Positions 46,440-55,806 of a DNA stretch of 64,000 nucleotides are shown one piece after another (position 1 is the stretch's first letter; every line of letters begins with the position of its first letter). The DNA is from Scleroderma bovista (Eukaryota; Basidiomycota; Agaricomycetes; Boletales; Sclerodermataceae): positions 1-64,000 of the forward strand of contig JAYMGJ010000280.1 in NCBI GenBank assembly GCA_037178675.1. The letters are read 5' to 3'. Made by a program: the position numbers and the translations under genes. Below the pieces are notes generated by a model. It saw nothing but the letters and a program-made list of their open reading frames with translations. It was not told where the DNA came from and did no database searches.

Positions 46440-46660
46440 GGCCGACACATAACACCCAGCACCACATATCGTCGGCACCACATATCAGCGGCACCACATA
46501 TCAGCGGCACCACATATCAGCGGCACCACATATCAGCGGCACCACATATCAGCGGCACCACATATCAGTGGCACCACATATCAGCGGCACCACATATCAG
46601 CGGCACCGCATATCAGCGGCACTGCATATCAGTGGCACAACATCTCATCGGCACATCTCT
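46440..46660 (+). repeat. CGGCA array 4 (16-bp unit)
   Basis: About eleven units of ATATCAGCGGCACCAC, 16 bp, nearly identical to one another, with edge units CATCGTCGGCAC and CTCATCGGCAC. It follows the right long repeat as array 1 follows the left one. Confidence 0.9.
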
Positions 46661-47005
46661 CGTTGAACATGCCGGAGTGTTGACTTTGCCGCACTGTTGA
46701 CCATGCCGCAATGCTGATTGACCGGCTCACTATGGTGTTATTGCTGCCGTCAGATTTCACCACACTGCCTCCATTGCGTACTGGCTCACTTATTCTATTG
46801 GTATGCTACTCCTCTCAGCCCGAGTATTTTCATGACGACACCCATTTGTCCGGCTTAAGACTTTCACCCTACCCCGTGATGACAACAGAGCCATGGGCCC
46901 ACCGTTGTCACTTGGTGACAATGCTGTCGGGGGCTGACCCCTGTGATACGGCAAAGCTCTAGTCATAAGCCTCACTTCCGCCAGCCCGTGTAGCACGGCC
47001 GATTG

Positions 47006-47957
47006 TCATCGTCCGCTGACCGTATAACACGGCCTACACAGGTGCATGGGCTCCATGAAGTTCCTGATGGCGAGTTTTTGACAAGGATCGTCGAGTTCGA
47101 GCACTTGTTTTGGAGGGTTGCGGAGCCGGTCAAGAGACTCCCCTCTAAGCCCCGTTCCGTCATCAAGCGAGGCATTCCGAATCCATTGAATAAATGACAT
47201 ACTTCGTGCATGCTTTGGCGTGGTGGAGGCTAGGTCGGCTAGTTCGTTTAGGTTGAGACCCAAAAGTGGGTTGGGAGCGGTGTCTCCATTCGCTGAACGA
47301 CTGGGCGAACGTACGGGAGTATTATCAGGAGCTGGGTGGGGTGTACGGCATCCAGGCAAGGGGGTGGGAGAGTCGCCATTTGCTGGATGTCCGGGTGAAG
47401 GTGGGGGAATGTCATCCTGCTCCGGCAGGGGAGTATGACGTCCAGGTGAGGGTGGGAGAGTATCTCTGTGTGCTGGTGGGGGTGTACGATGTCCAGGCGA
47501 GGGTGCGGGAGCATCTCCGTGTGCTGGTGGGGGTGTATGCCACCCAGGTGAAGGCGGAGGAAACCCACCATCCATGCCCCAGTCTTGATCTATGTTGCCA
47601 GCATCAGAGGGCTCACTTGACACCTATAAGCTGTTGTTGAGAAGATTATATTGATGTATAAAATGGTAAACTCACCGAAGTCTGCCCCGATAAGCAGTTA
47701 GAACGGTCAGGAGGACGCTGCACGAGAGATCAAGCATCCTCGATGAATGCACGAAAGCCATCGGAACGCCTTGCTAATCGAATGTTCTGCTTCTCATCCT
47801 CGCCTGCTTCACGGTAATGACGACGCCAGGTCGCGGGCGTTCTTAATGCCCTGCGAATACCTTTACAGTACTTCCTGCAAACACACCAGTATTCGTCTGG
47901 AGGGTCAGGCATAATCTGTGCACATTGTAAGTCAACCGAGAGTTCTGGATAACCCAA
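47006..47957 (-). pseudogene. 5' part of a second Plavaka transposase gene
   Basis: On the minus strand, 'DEYWCVCRKYCKGIRRAL' and 'TWRRHYREAGEDEKQNI' (47957-47730) match the N-terminal region of Plavaka-type proteins. A Pro-rich linker of repeated 'PPPSPG.HTPPPAH' words follows. Next comes 'LRGESLDRLRNPPKQVLEL' with 'DDPCQKLAIRNFMEP' (to about 47040), again typical of the region before the transposase core. The core itself is absent: the frame stops at 47006, next to the KDZ region. The exon junction near 47700-47730 is unclear. Probably the remnant of an element cut by a later insertion or deletion. Confidence 0.65.
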
Positions 47958-48757
47958 CTCACCTTATGTACCACCAGGACTACACAAAAGGCTTGATCCG
48001 GGAGGGAGATCTGTGTAGTAGACGAGAGCGTTGGTGATGTCAGTGGAATGGACGCTACTCAGTATCTTTATCTGTAAAACGTTGAATGGAATGGAATTGC
48101 ATCCATTCAATTGCATTCAAAGCGGTCGACCGAACGCTTGAAACACATTGAATGGATGCAATTTGTTGGATGTTTCAACAGATCAAACATATGGCTTACT
48201 AGGCCGACGAGATCTACACGAACGCCATAGCTACCCATATGTACAAACTATGTCAAATAGAATTACCTACGGAGACCTAAGTTCGCCTATGTCCACTTCT
48301 CACTGGGGCTCAGTACTGAGTCATCGATTCGTATCTGTATCCGCGCCCCAAGTTGGAAGTTGATCAAACCAGCTGGGATCCAGGTCCTGGTTACGAATCT
48401 GTTGATCAGTCAGCACAATGCCAACTTTCAATAGATTTCAGAAACACGGAAAATAGTACATGTATCTGTTTGGTGGCCAATCGACGTGTTGGCCATCACA
48501 AGGCAGAAAAAATATCCAGTTTTCTCATGAGGATACATTCTTGAGTATTTTGGCTGTACGTTTGGGTACATTGAGTGCCCCACGCCAAGTTGTCGCTTTC
48601 GAACCCCTGTCATCGAGGCAGTTTTTGCATCCGACGTCACCACGCAAGCGCTGACTCAGGCAATAATACCTTGCTTTCGTCAGCTCTAGCCTCGAGGAAC
48701 ACGAGGAACCGAGATGACGCTTACCAACATCAGCGCTTTTCCAGTGCTGGTACCCGA
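47958..48757. other. No gene seen
   Basis: A 13-bp inverted word, 'GCATCCATTCAAT' at about 48098 and 'ATTGAATGGATGC' at about 48147, stands out. Otherwise only short frames are present. Confidence 0.45.
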
Positions 48758-48763
48758 TATAAG
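48758..48763 (+). promoter_or_regulatory. TATA box of GST copy 1
   Basis: TATAAG, 87 bp before the start codon, in the context 'GCTGGTACCCGATATAAGAC'. The same context is found before copies 2 and 3. Confidence 0.55.
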
Positions 48764-48844
48764 ACGGCACATGGTCCTCAAATCAGCAACTCGCTTCACA
48801 TCTTCATATCCCATCTTCAAAGAAACCAGTCGCATCCCGTCAAT

Positions 48845-49706
48845 ATGACACCTATCGGAACACTGTACGGTCACCCCCACCAGCCGCAAACCAAAGCTGT
48901 AAGTACTTCCTGTGGACCACATCATCGTTGCTCGTATCGATGGATGCCATGTCCTAGATTATGAGTGCAGCAGCTATCTCGGGCCTCGAAATCGAACTTC
49001 CGCCATTTGAGTTCGGAGTCACGAACAAGTCTCCGGAATTCGTCCAGAAGTTCCCTCTGGCGAAGATCCCAGGGTTTGAAGATAACGAAGGATTCAAGCT
49101 GATTGAAGGAACAGCCATCGCTCGCTATGGTAAGTCACTGCCACCATCCATTATTAATCTGACTACAACTGATAACCTTTATGAACAGTGAGCTCTCTTG
49201 TGCCTGAGGCCGGCCTTCTTGGCCGCAACGCAAAGGAAACTGCACTCGTAGACCAATGGGTGCACTTTGCGGAAACAGAAATTCAGATACCTGCTAGTAT
49301 CATATACATTGGGATCGTTCCGAAGTACCTTCCAGCATTCGGCAAAGAGGTATGTCCGTGTTATGATCTGAGGGAAGGTCGCTGATCCGTGGCCCACGCG
49401 ACTTGGCGAGAGCAGCAATACGACTTCCACCAGGAACGACTCGCTCGTTCCCTCCAGTTCCTCGAGGACTACCTGGCTACGCGCCCATCAGGACTCCTGA
49501 TCAACGATAGCGTGACGTTCGCTGATATCATGCTCGTGATCGCTACGCTCCGTGTTGGCCAGACCGTCTGCGGCGCCGCTGAGCGTGAACAGGTTTACCC
49601 GCGCGTCTTTGCTCACTTTGAGAAGGTGACGTCTGATGAGAGGATCAAGTCGTGGTTTGCAAAGCCCGGGTTCGTGGAAACTGCTCTGATGGTCAAGGCA
49701 GAGTGA
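48845..49706 (+). CDS. GST like the N-terminal domain of EF1B-gamma, copy 1
   Basis: Exons 48845-48898, 48958-49129, 49189-49349, 49413-49706, 226 residues. It has the N-terminal thioredoxin-like half ('MTPIGTLYGHPHQPQTKA', 'GLEIELPPFEFGVTNKSPE', 'FPLAKIPGFEDNEGFKL', 'EGTAIARY') and the C-terminal helical half ('DQWVHFAETEIQIP', 'RLARSLQFLEDYLATRP', 'NDSVTFADIMLV', 'PRVFAHFEKVTSDERIKSW'). This is the GST module of translation elongation factor 1B-gamma, but the EF1G C-terminal domain is missing, so it is a free-standing GST-like protein. The frame is intact. One of three copies in 5 kb. Confidence 0.88.
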
Positions 49707-49913
49707 TCCAGTGCGAAATGGTATATGCTTTTGGATGTGGTGAACAGCATAACCTAGGTCTTACTTGCCTGAATATACCTGCGAATTTGTACATGTAAGC
49801 GACAAGACATGTATTCATCCAACCATGTATTATGCACATATGCCAAACGTAAGAGCAACTATTCCTTACCGCACCACAATAAATCATGCGCCCTGGCGAC
49901 AAAATATAGTTAA

Positions 49914-50694
49914 TCAGTACAGGTTAAGACATGGACACAGAACGAGACTCACGACAAATGCTTGGAATGCTTGGAAACACTGCAAAAGAATGGATCGATT
50001 CGCAAGAGCGACGAGACCTTCTTCGTGGTAGGCAATCGGATTTGGCACAGGTGGAACGCATTTCTGCACTACGGTCACCTGGGGTAGAAAACTACCAGCT
50101 TGAACACAATCGACAAGCTCTGCAGTAATCGGGATGCGATAGAAGGTGGGCACTGCGCCGACCATGACGATGCCGGGAAATATTTGCGAATCCACCTCAG
50201 GAAGACCAGCGAATTTACGGTGGAGGTTATTTTGATAAAAGGCCGCAATAGCCTCAGAGACAAGCGGTAGCTCGGGATTCGTGCGACTAGTACCGCGCTA
50301 TAAGATCAAGTTAAGACAAAGTAATTAGGCAATTAAAGAGATATGAATGGACAACCCTACACTCCTGAACGAGGAGATACTGAGACTCCGTCATTACACA
50401 AACATCGGGAGTTGCAGCGACCACAGAACCACACATGACGAAGGGTACCTCCTTTCGCTGACGTGTGACACGATCTGGCTCGTCATATTCGAACATGCCC
50501 AAAAGAAATGCAGCGAAGTCGTCGACTAAGGACTTCTCTCCTGTCACAGCACCTTTCAAATACTGAAAGAACAACCGAGCAGATTTGGAAATTGGACCTT
50601 GGGACCGTTTTTCGTTGGTAAGGATCACTGGGGATATAAGGGGAGCAGGCAACTCAGTGTTGAATAAAGTGGCCGCATTGACGGTGTCAAACAT
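49914..50694 (-). CDS. Hypothetical fungal protein, 5' end probably damaged
   Basis: A minus-strand exon from ATG 50694 gives 'FDTVNAATLFNTELPAPLI', 'ARLFFQYLKGAVTGEKSL', 'VDDFAAFLLGMFEYDEPD' and 'EVPFVMCGSVVAATPDVCV'. After an intron at about 50360-50300 it continues 'LVSEAIAAFYQNNLHRKFA', 'FPGIVMVGAVPTFYRIPIT'. This is a family I recall only as hypothetical proteins of Agaricomycetes. In the partial copy at 58.3 kb the frame continues upstream as 'KSGSDWTENELTAFNIRVD'. Here the matching 'SDWTEHELTAF' at about 50750-50700 runs into a stop because one base is missing, so the true N-terminus is lost. Introns and the 3' end are approximate. Confidence 0.5.
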
Positions 50695-51107
50695 TACATA
50701 AATGCAGTCAGTTCGTGTTCTGTCCAGTCGCTGCCAGATTTGGCGGACAGAACGATGTTCGCCATGATGACGGTGGAAGAGAAGATGACTGTCAAACAAC
50801 GCAGTGACTCAGGGGCGCCCCTCTCAGCGTTTGTATGTAGCTTGTGTAATTTGTTGCCACAAAATGCGGTAACTCCCGGCAGTGGTCTTGTATTGCAAGA
50901 CTTGACATGCAACGATCAAGACTCGACACATTGCAAGCAAGCATCAAGACTCGATGCTCAATGTATTGCAATATACTGTTCATGCATCATGCATCATGTC
51001 TTAAACCACATCAATACACTATTGCAATAGTACGAGCGGTAAACCCGTAGTCAATCAAATAAACTATCTGCTACTCGGTGTGTCTTCGCTGTCATCTTGT
51101 ACTTAGA
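50695..51107. other. Spacer, copied at 58.4-58.7 kb
   Basis: No gene apart from the broken 5' end above. Most of this stretch recurs at 58370-58690 with deletions. Confidence 0.6.
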
Positions 51108-51961
51108 TCACTCAGCCTGGAAAGTAACAGCTTTGTCGACAAACTCAGGCTGTCCAAAGAAGGCTTTGATCCTCTCATCAGATGCCACCTTCACATAGTG
51201 AGCGAAGACATGGGGGTAAGCTTCTCGCTCGGCAGCGCCGCACCAGGTCATACCACTGCGTTTCGTGCCAGCCGCAATGAAGACATCCGCAAGCGTGATG
51301 CTATCATTAACCATTAATGCCGAAGGGCGCGTAGCAAGGTAGTCCTCGAGGAATTTAAGAGAGCGGACGACCCGCTGCAACCAGAATTCGTGTTGCTATT
51401 CACGCCCAAACCAGGAACTTGCAAGTTAGATGATATAATCGAAGACATGATCAAGAAATCATACCTCAGAAGTGTATCCTGGAACCACTTTCACGATGAG
51501 GGCACCGTAGAACATCCCGCTGGGAAAAATGATCTCAGTTTCCGCGAAGTGGACCCACTGATCCACGAGGGTGGTTTCCTTGATGTTCCGACCCAGGAGC
51601 CCCGACTCAGGCACAAGAGAACTCACTGGTCGAGCATAACAGTCAGTACAGATCTACAAGTTTCTGATGATAACTCCCTACCATAGCGAGCGATGACTGC
51701 GCCTTCGAACAGGTTGAACCCATCAGTGCCTTCGAAAGCGGGAACTTTCGCCTGGGGAAACTTCTGAACAAAGTCTGGTTCCTTGTTCGTGACTCCGAAT
51801 TCAAATGGTGGGCTTTCAATCTCGAGTCCTGCGATGGCTGCTGCACTCAGAATCTAAAGCATCCCGTTCAGGAGTAACTACAACGTGACCGCATAGTGGC
51901 GACATACAGCTATGGTTTGCGCCGCCTGTGGGTGGCTGTAGAGCTTTCCTATCGGAGCCAT
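51108..51961 (-). CDS. GST like EF1B-gamma N-terminal domain, copy 2
   Basis: Minus strand, same four-exon plan as copy 1: 'MAPIGKLYSHPQAAQTIA' from 51961, then 'GLEIESPPFEFGVTNKEPD', 'KVPAFEGTDGFNLFEGAVI', 'DQWVHFAETEIIFPSGMFY', 'RVVRSLKFLEDYLATRPSA', 'NDSITLADVFIAAGTKRSG' and the end 'FVDKAVTFQAE' at 51108. No internal stop. It lacks the EF1G domain. It is inverted relative to copies 1 and 3. Confidence 0.87.
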
Positions 51962-52048
51962 ATTTGTGTGGACTGTGCCAGAGTCTTGAAGATTGGAGTG
52001 AAGGCGTGGGGTGAGTTGATGGAACGTTAGGCATTACACCGATCCCTG

Positions 52049-52055
52049 TTTTATA
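52049..52055 (-). promoter_or_regulatory. TATA box of GST copy 2
   Basis: TATAAAA on the minus strand, 94 bp before ATG 51961, in the context 'GGGACTGGTATAAAACAGGG'. Confidence 0.6.
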
Positions 52056-52985
52056 CCAGTCCCAAGCAACCTCCAGTGCGCAGTTGCGGCGGAGTGATTC
52101 GCTATATTTGCAACCTGTATCTCCACTGGTCTCTGATGACCAAACCAGGGTCATGTGAGCCGCAACTGAGGGTTATCGTGCTGACTGATTGATCAAACTG
52201 ACCTGCGTGTTAGTAATGCACAGCAGATGTCCATAATGTATGTGCAGGCGGGCCCCTTTTCCAAACCCCTGAGTGGCGTCATGGCTGACTGCGTTCCGGC
52301 TCTGAATTGCGCCCGCTGATATCGGCATAGTACTACATATCTCAGCTGAACCTTGGTGAGTTGTCACAATCCACCATACTTACATGTAAGTAATGTGACC
52401 AGACTCGCCAACGACTGCACCTCAAGTCATAGAGCTGATGGTGGAGTATATCAGATTTATTCTTCGAAGGATAAAGTAGCTGGAGGGCCCAAGAATGTGC
52501 AATTATGAATTCAAGCTTACTTTGACCAACAGATATTAACTTTGATACCTACCTGACCATAATAGTCCTAACCGTAGCATCCCGGACCCGCGACCATGAT
52601 GGTGACTCCAGGTCCAATCATATCCGCGCTTTTGGCAGGCACGTGTATCCGCTATCTGGAATATTGGTGCTGCCTACTTAAAACGTGCACAGCAGACCAT
52701 TAGCGAACGCCACTCGGGGTTCAAACTCAATAAATTGCTGTGCGGGGACGCGATTTGTCACCCTAGTCGTCGATGGATCTAAGTATAAGTAAACGACTCA
52801 GCATCGGAGTGAGTGCAATTCGTTAACCGCAGCTATCTTAGCGCGCATTCGAATCAATACTACGGGGTCCAGTGGCTGTGCAAGTGGTGAGTTCTGACTC
52901 ACTCAAATAATTCGGTTCATCAGCTTAGACGATGAGGACATATTGACTCACCGAGATCAGCGCTTTGAAGGTTGCTGGTGACCGG

Positions 52986-52991
52986 TATAAA
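52986..52991 (+). promoter_or_regulatory. TATA box of GST copy 3
   Basis: TATAAA, 79 bp before ATG 53065, in the context 'GCTGGTGACCGGTATAAACA', matching copies 1 and 2. Confidence 0.55.
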
Positions 52992-53064
52992 CAGGATGTG
53001 CCATCCCTGATATCACATCCCAACACTCACTTTGCACCCTCGGAAGAAGCAGACCCGCACAAAC

Positions 53065-53932
53065 ATGGCTCCAATCGGAAAGCTCTATGGTCACCCGCAG
53101 CAGCCATACACTATAGCTGTAGGTCGTCACAATGCGACCATATTGCAGCTACTCATAGAGCATGATATCTTAGATTCTGAGCGCAGCGGCCATCGCAGGA
53201 CTCGAAATCGAAAGCCCTCCATTTGAATTAGGAGTCACGAACAAGGATCCGGATTTCGTTCGTAAGTTTGCTATGGCGAAAATCCCCGCTTTCGAAGACA
53301 TCGAGGGGTTCAAGATGATCGAAGGCGCGGCCATCGCTCGCTATGGTAGGAAGTTATTGCTAGAAACTTGTAGATTTGTACTGACCGTCACCACCCAACC
53401 AGTAGGCTCTCTTGTTCCCGAGTCAGGACTCCTGGGTCGCAATGCCAAGGAAACTTCTCTCGTGGACCAGTGGGTCCACTTTGCGGAAACCGAAATCATC
53501 TTGACCGTAATGACAATCTATTATGGCATTGTCGCGAAAATCCTCCCAGGATACACTACTGAGGTATGATTCAGTTTCCTTGATCACGTCTTGGTCGACG
53601 TTCTCTGACATGTGACCGCTTGGCTTTGGCGCAAGCAGCAGCATGAATTCCACATGCAGCGCATCACTCGCTCCCTTTAGTTTCTCGAGGATTACCTTGC
53701 CACGTGCCCTAGTACAGGATTCATAGTCAATGACAGCATCACGCTGGCAGACCTCTTCGTTGCCGGTGCCACGATGTGCGCTGGCCGGACCGTCTGTGGT
53801 GCTGCTCAGCGTGACAATGCTTACCCCCACGTTTTCGCTCACCACGCAAGGGTGACATCTGATGAAAGGATCAAGGTTCTGTTTGGGCAGCCCGAGTTTA
53901 TCAACGAACCTCTTGCTGTCCAAGCTGAGTGA
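53065..53932 (+). pseudogene. GST like EF1B-gamma N-terminal domain, copy 3, with premature stop
   Basis: The same exon plan is readable: 'MAPIGKLYGHPQQPYTIA', 'GLEIESPPFELGVTNKDPD', 'AKIPAFEDIEGFKMIEGAA', 'DQWVHFAETEIILTVMTIY', then 'QRITRSL' followed by TAG at 53679-53681, where copies 1 and 2 have CAG and AAG. Beyond it the frame continues intact ('FLEDYLATCPS', 'NDSITLADLFVAGATM', 'FGQPEFINEPLAVQAE') to TGA 53930. A single base change thus removes the C-terminal half. The inactivation is recent, since nothing else is broken. Confidence 0.82.
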
Positions 53933-54674
53933 TCTGTATGTAGTCAAAGTCTGTGAGAATAAATGCACCTTACAGGCATTTCGGACTTGATCCTGTGGAC
54001 GAACTAAACCTGATTCGCGTATGCTTCCATATCATCACTTCGTATAGACGGTCGTTTATACCAAACTAATGGGCCTGCTGAGTTTCCCAAGACGAATCGC
54101 TAGTTCCTCTGCACGAGGCGTAAGGCTCAAAGTTAGAAGGTCACAATGTAGGTTATCCGCGTCCGCGGATGTGGTGATTTTATGCTCCGATTCAATACAG
54201 CGAAGGGTCCACGGTGACGCGTTGCGAAAGTTACTCGTCAACACCGTTACCTGCCGTGCCAACAGCCTTGTACATTCTTGTGTACATTGCTTCCACCCCA
54301 CTCCTCCCCCACTCGAGGGCGCACCTGACTCGGATGCCATTTCAGTAGCCAAAATGAGTGATCAGCGTCATCTCGGACACTGAATTTTCCGTATCTCGTG
54401 AATCGAGAATGGTGACTTCTGTCACTGATAATCGTTTGTTGGCGACTTCGAATCGCTCAATCACCTCACCATGTTTCGTGCCGTCACTACCATAAGTACT
54501 GATTCCAGGGGATCCACAAACCACCCTTTCCTTTCCCTCGCTCTCAAAACCCCAGGCAGACAGGGTGAACACAAGTCGGTTTCGCTCTCATAGTGTTATC
54601 AGGTACTCAAAATGCAAACTTTGTGATACGTGAAAAAGCTGATTTTTCCGTCACTCGCCGCCGATCAAGATATC
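53933..54674. other. 5' flank of the membrane-protein gene, duplicated elsewhere
   Basis: No gene. The stretch from about 54065 recurs in pieces at 58815-58980 and 62540-62931, so it is part of a segmental duplication. Confidence 0.6.
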
Positions 54675-54797
54675 ATGGCACTCTCCACAGGTAATGTGGT
54701 GCTTCCCACCAGTACAGCTGGAGGCGGGCTCTCTTCCAATCCAGTATCCCTCCCAACTAGTTCGGCAGCTCCTACCATTTCTGCGTCTCCTCGCTGA
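54675..54797 (+). other. Short Ser/Thr-rich ORF overlapping the next start (ATGA)
   Basis: 40 codons from ATG 54675 ('MALSTGNVVLPTSTAGGG') ending in TGA 54795-54797, whose last base starts the ATG of the membrane protein. The second copy at 62932 keeps the same ORF and the same ATGA overlap. It may be an upstream ORF, or the true N-terminus joined by a splice I cannot see. Confidence 0.45.
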
Positions 54798-55702
54798 TGA
54801 GCTCTTCTGTAGCGTCCTCAGAAGCCACCAGTTCGACATGCGCATCGAAGTTGGTACCAGATCCTTCAACAACATCATCCACAACGACTTGTACACAGCA
54901 AACATCAACACTCGTTGTAGCGACTATGGTGCCCCCTACTACGTCCCAGTTCGAACCTACATGTGGCGGGGTAGTTATTGTGACAATTTTTACATCTGTT
55001 ACTCCTACCACAACGTCGTTGTCGATTGCACAAAGCTCCCCAAACCCGAACCCGTTCTGGAGCAACAAGGGAGCAGTCGCTGGGGTATTCACCGCCATTG
55101 GATTGATCGGCTTGGCGCTCGCCACATTACTCATCAATTTTGTCCGTCGACGCCGTCGGCGTGCCACTAAATCTGACAAGGAGATTGCAGCAGCAGCAGA
55201 CGTCGCCACTTTCGTTCCGCTTGACGATTCTTCTGAACGTGGCGGTGATGGTTATGGATTCTCTGATAAAAGCCATGGTATAGCCGAGATGCCACAGTCC
55301 GATCCTCACGCTACTGGTGGCGTGGTGGTGGGTGGTGGAACTGCTTTCGAGACCGGGAATAGAAAGGAAAGCGAGATCGATGCGCCAGATGTTGTAGTTG
55401 TCGGTGCTGGTAACTTAGCTCGTGGGCCGAGTACCCACACACCTTCCCATACCCCCACCGGTCCCATCGCCCAGGAATTATGCGACCCTACCACGGATAT
55501 TTCATGTCCACGTAGCGCGTTGACTGAAGGCCTTGTCCTCGAGCCTAGTACGGGCCTATCGGGTACTGGAGAAGTAGCTGTGGAAAACGACACTGGCAAT
55601 GCACAAGTCAATCTTAGGCCCTCCGAAGACACTCATCACATTCGCGAATCATCCGGTGATGGAGAACGCCCCTCTCTGGTGCAACCAGGATACGAGTCTG
55701 AT
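54797..55702 (+). CDS. Single-pass membrane protein (Mid2-like layout), possibly fused to HSP70
   Basis: 302 codons up to a GTAAGC donor. Residues 1-90 are Ser/Thr/Pro-rich with three or four Cys (an ectodomain-like region); 92-116 is one hydrophobic helix ('[18 protein letters not shown]'); a stop-transfer '[10 protein letters not shown]' and an acidic/Gly cytoplasmic part follow to residue 302. No signal peptide is visible. The copy at 63055-63834 differs by in-frame deletions of about 30, 1 and 14 codons, showing that this frame has been conserved. Without splicing the frame runs to 55888, overlapping the HSP70 start. With splicing from 55702 to an AG at 55758 it enters the HSP70 frame and predicts a 932-residue fusion. 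Confidence 0.65.
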
Positions 55703-55806
55703 GTAAGCACAGTCATTCTTGCACGATTGCTTGCTATGTACCTACAGCATACCCGAAGTTCATCAGCCCGCCGCTTCCTAATCCACAGGCCCCCATCCTT
55801 CAAGAA

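Larger units (their letters stand above)
27310..46660. mobile_element. Giant KDZ-type transposon region carrying a TET/JBP dioxygenase
   Basis: About 19 kb bounded by two long direct repeats (27310-27890 and 45805-46435), each followed by a CGGCA tandem array. Inside are, in order, gene A (+), gene B (+), gene D (-), gene C (-), the KDZ transposase (+), a palindromic array, a TET/JBP-type dioxygenase (-) and gene F (+). The genes share a style: GCCGG-rich words and short introns. KDZ elements and TET/JBP genes are known to be linked in basidiomycete genomes. I found no terminal inverted repeat or 8-bp target duplication, so this may be one element or two nested ones joined at the palindrome near 41468. 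Confidence 0.75.
51962..53064. other. Spacer between GST copies 2 and 3
   Basis: No gene seen. It holds the back-to-back promoters of both copies; a TATA box lies near each end. Confidence 0.5.

Noticed and set aside
27895..46660. CRISPR-like arrays
   Set aside because: Units are contiguous tandem repeats of 16-18 bp without unique spacers, in a eukaryotic genome.
48097..48163. 13-bp inverted repeat as ends of a miniature transposon
   Set aside because: The enclosed sequence is only about 40 bp and there is no target duplication.
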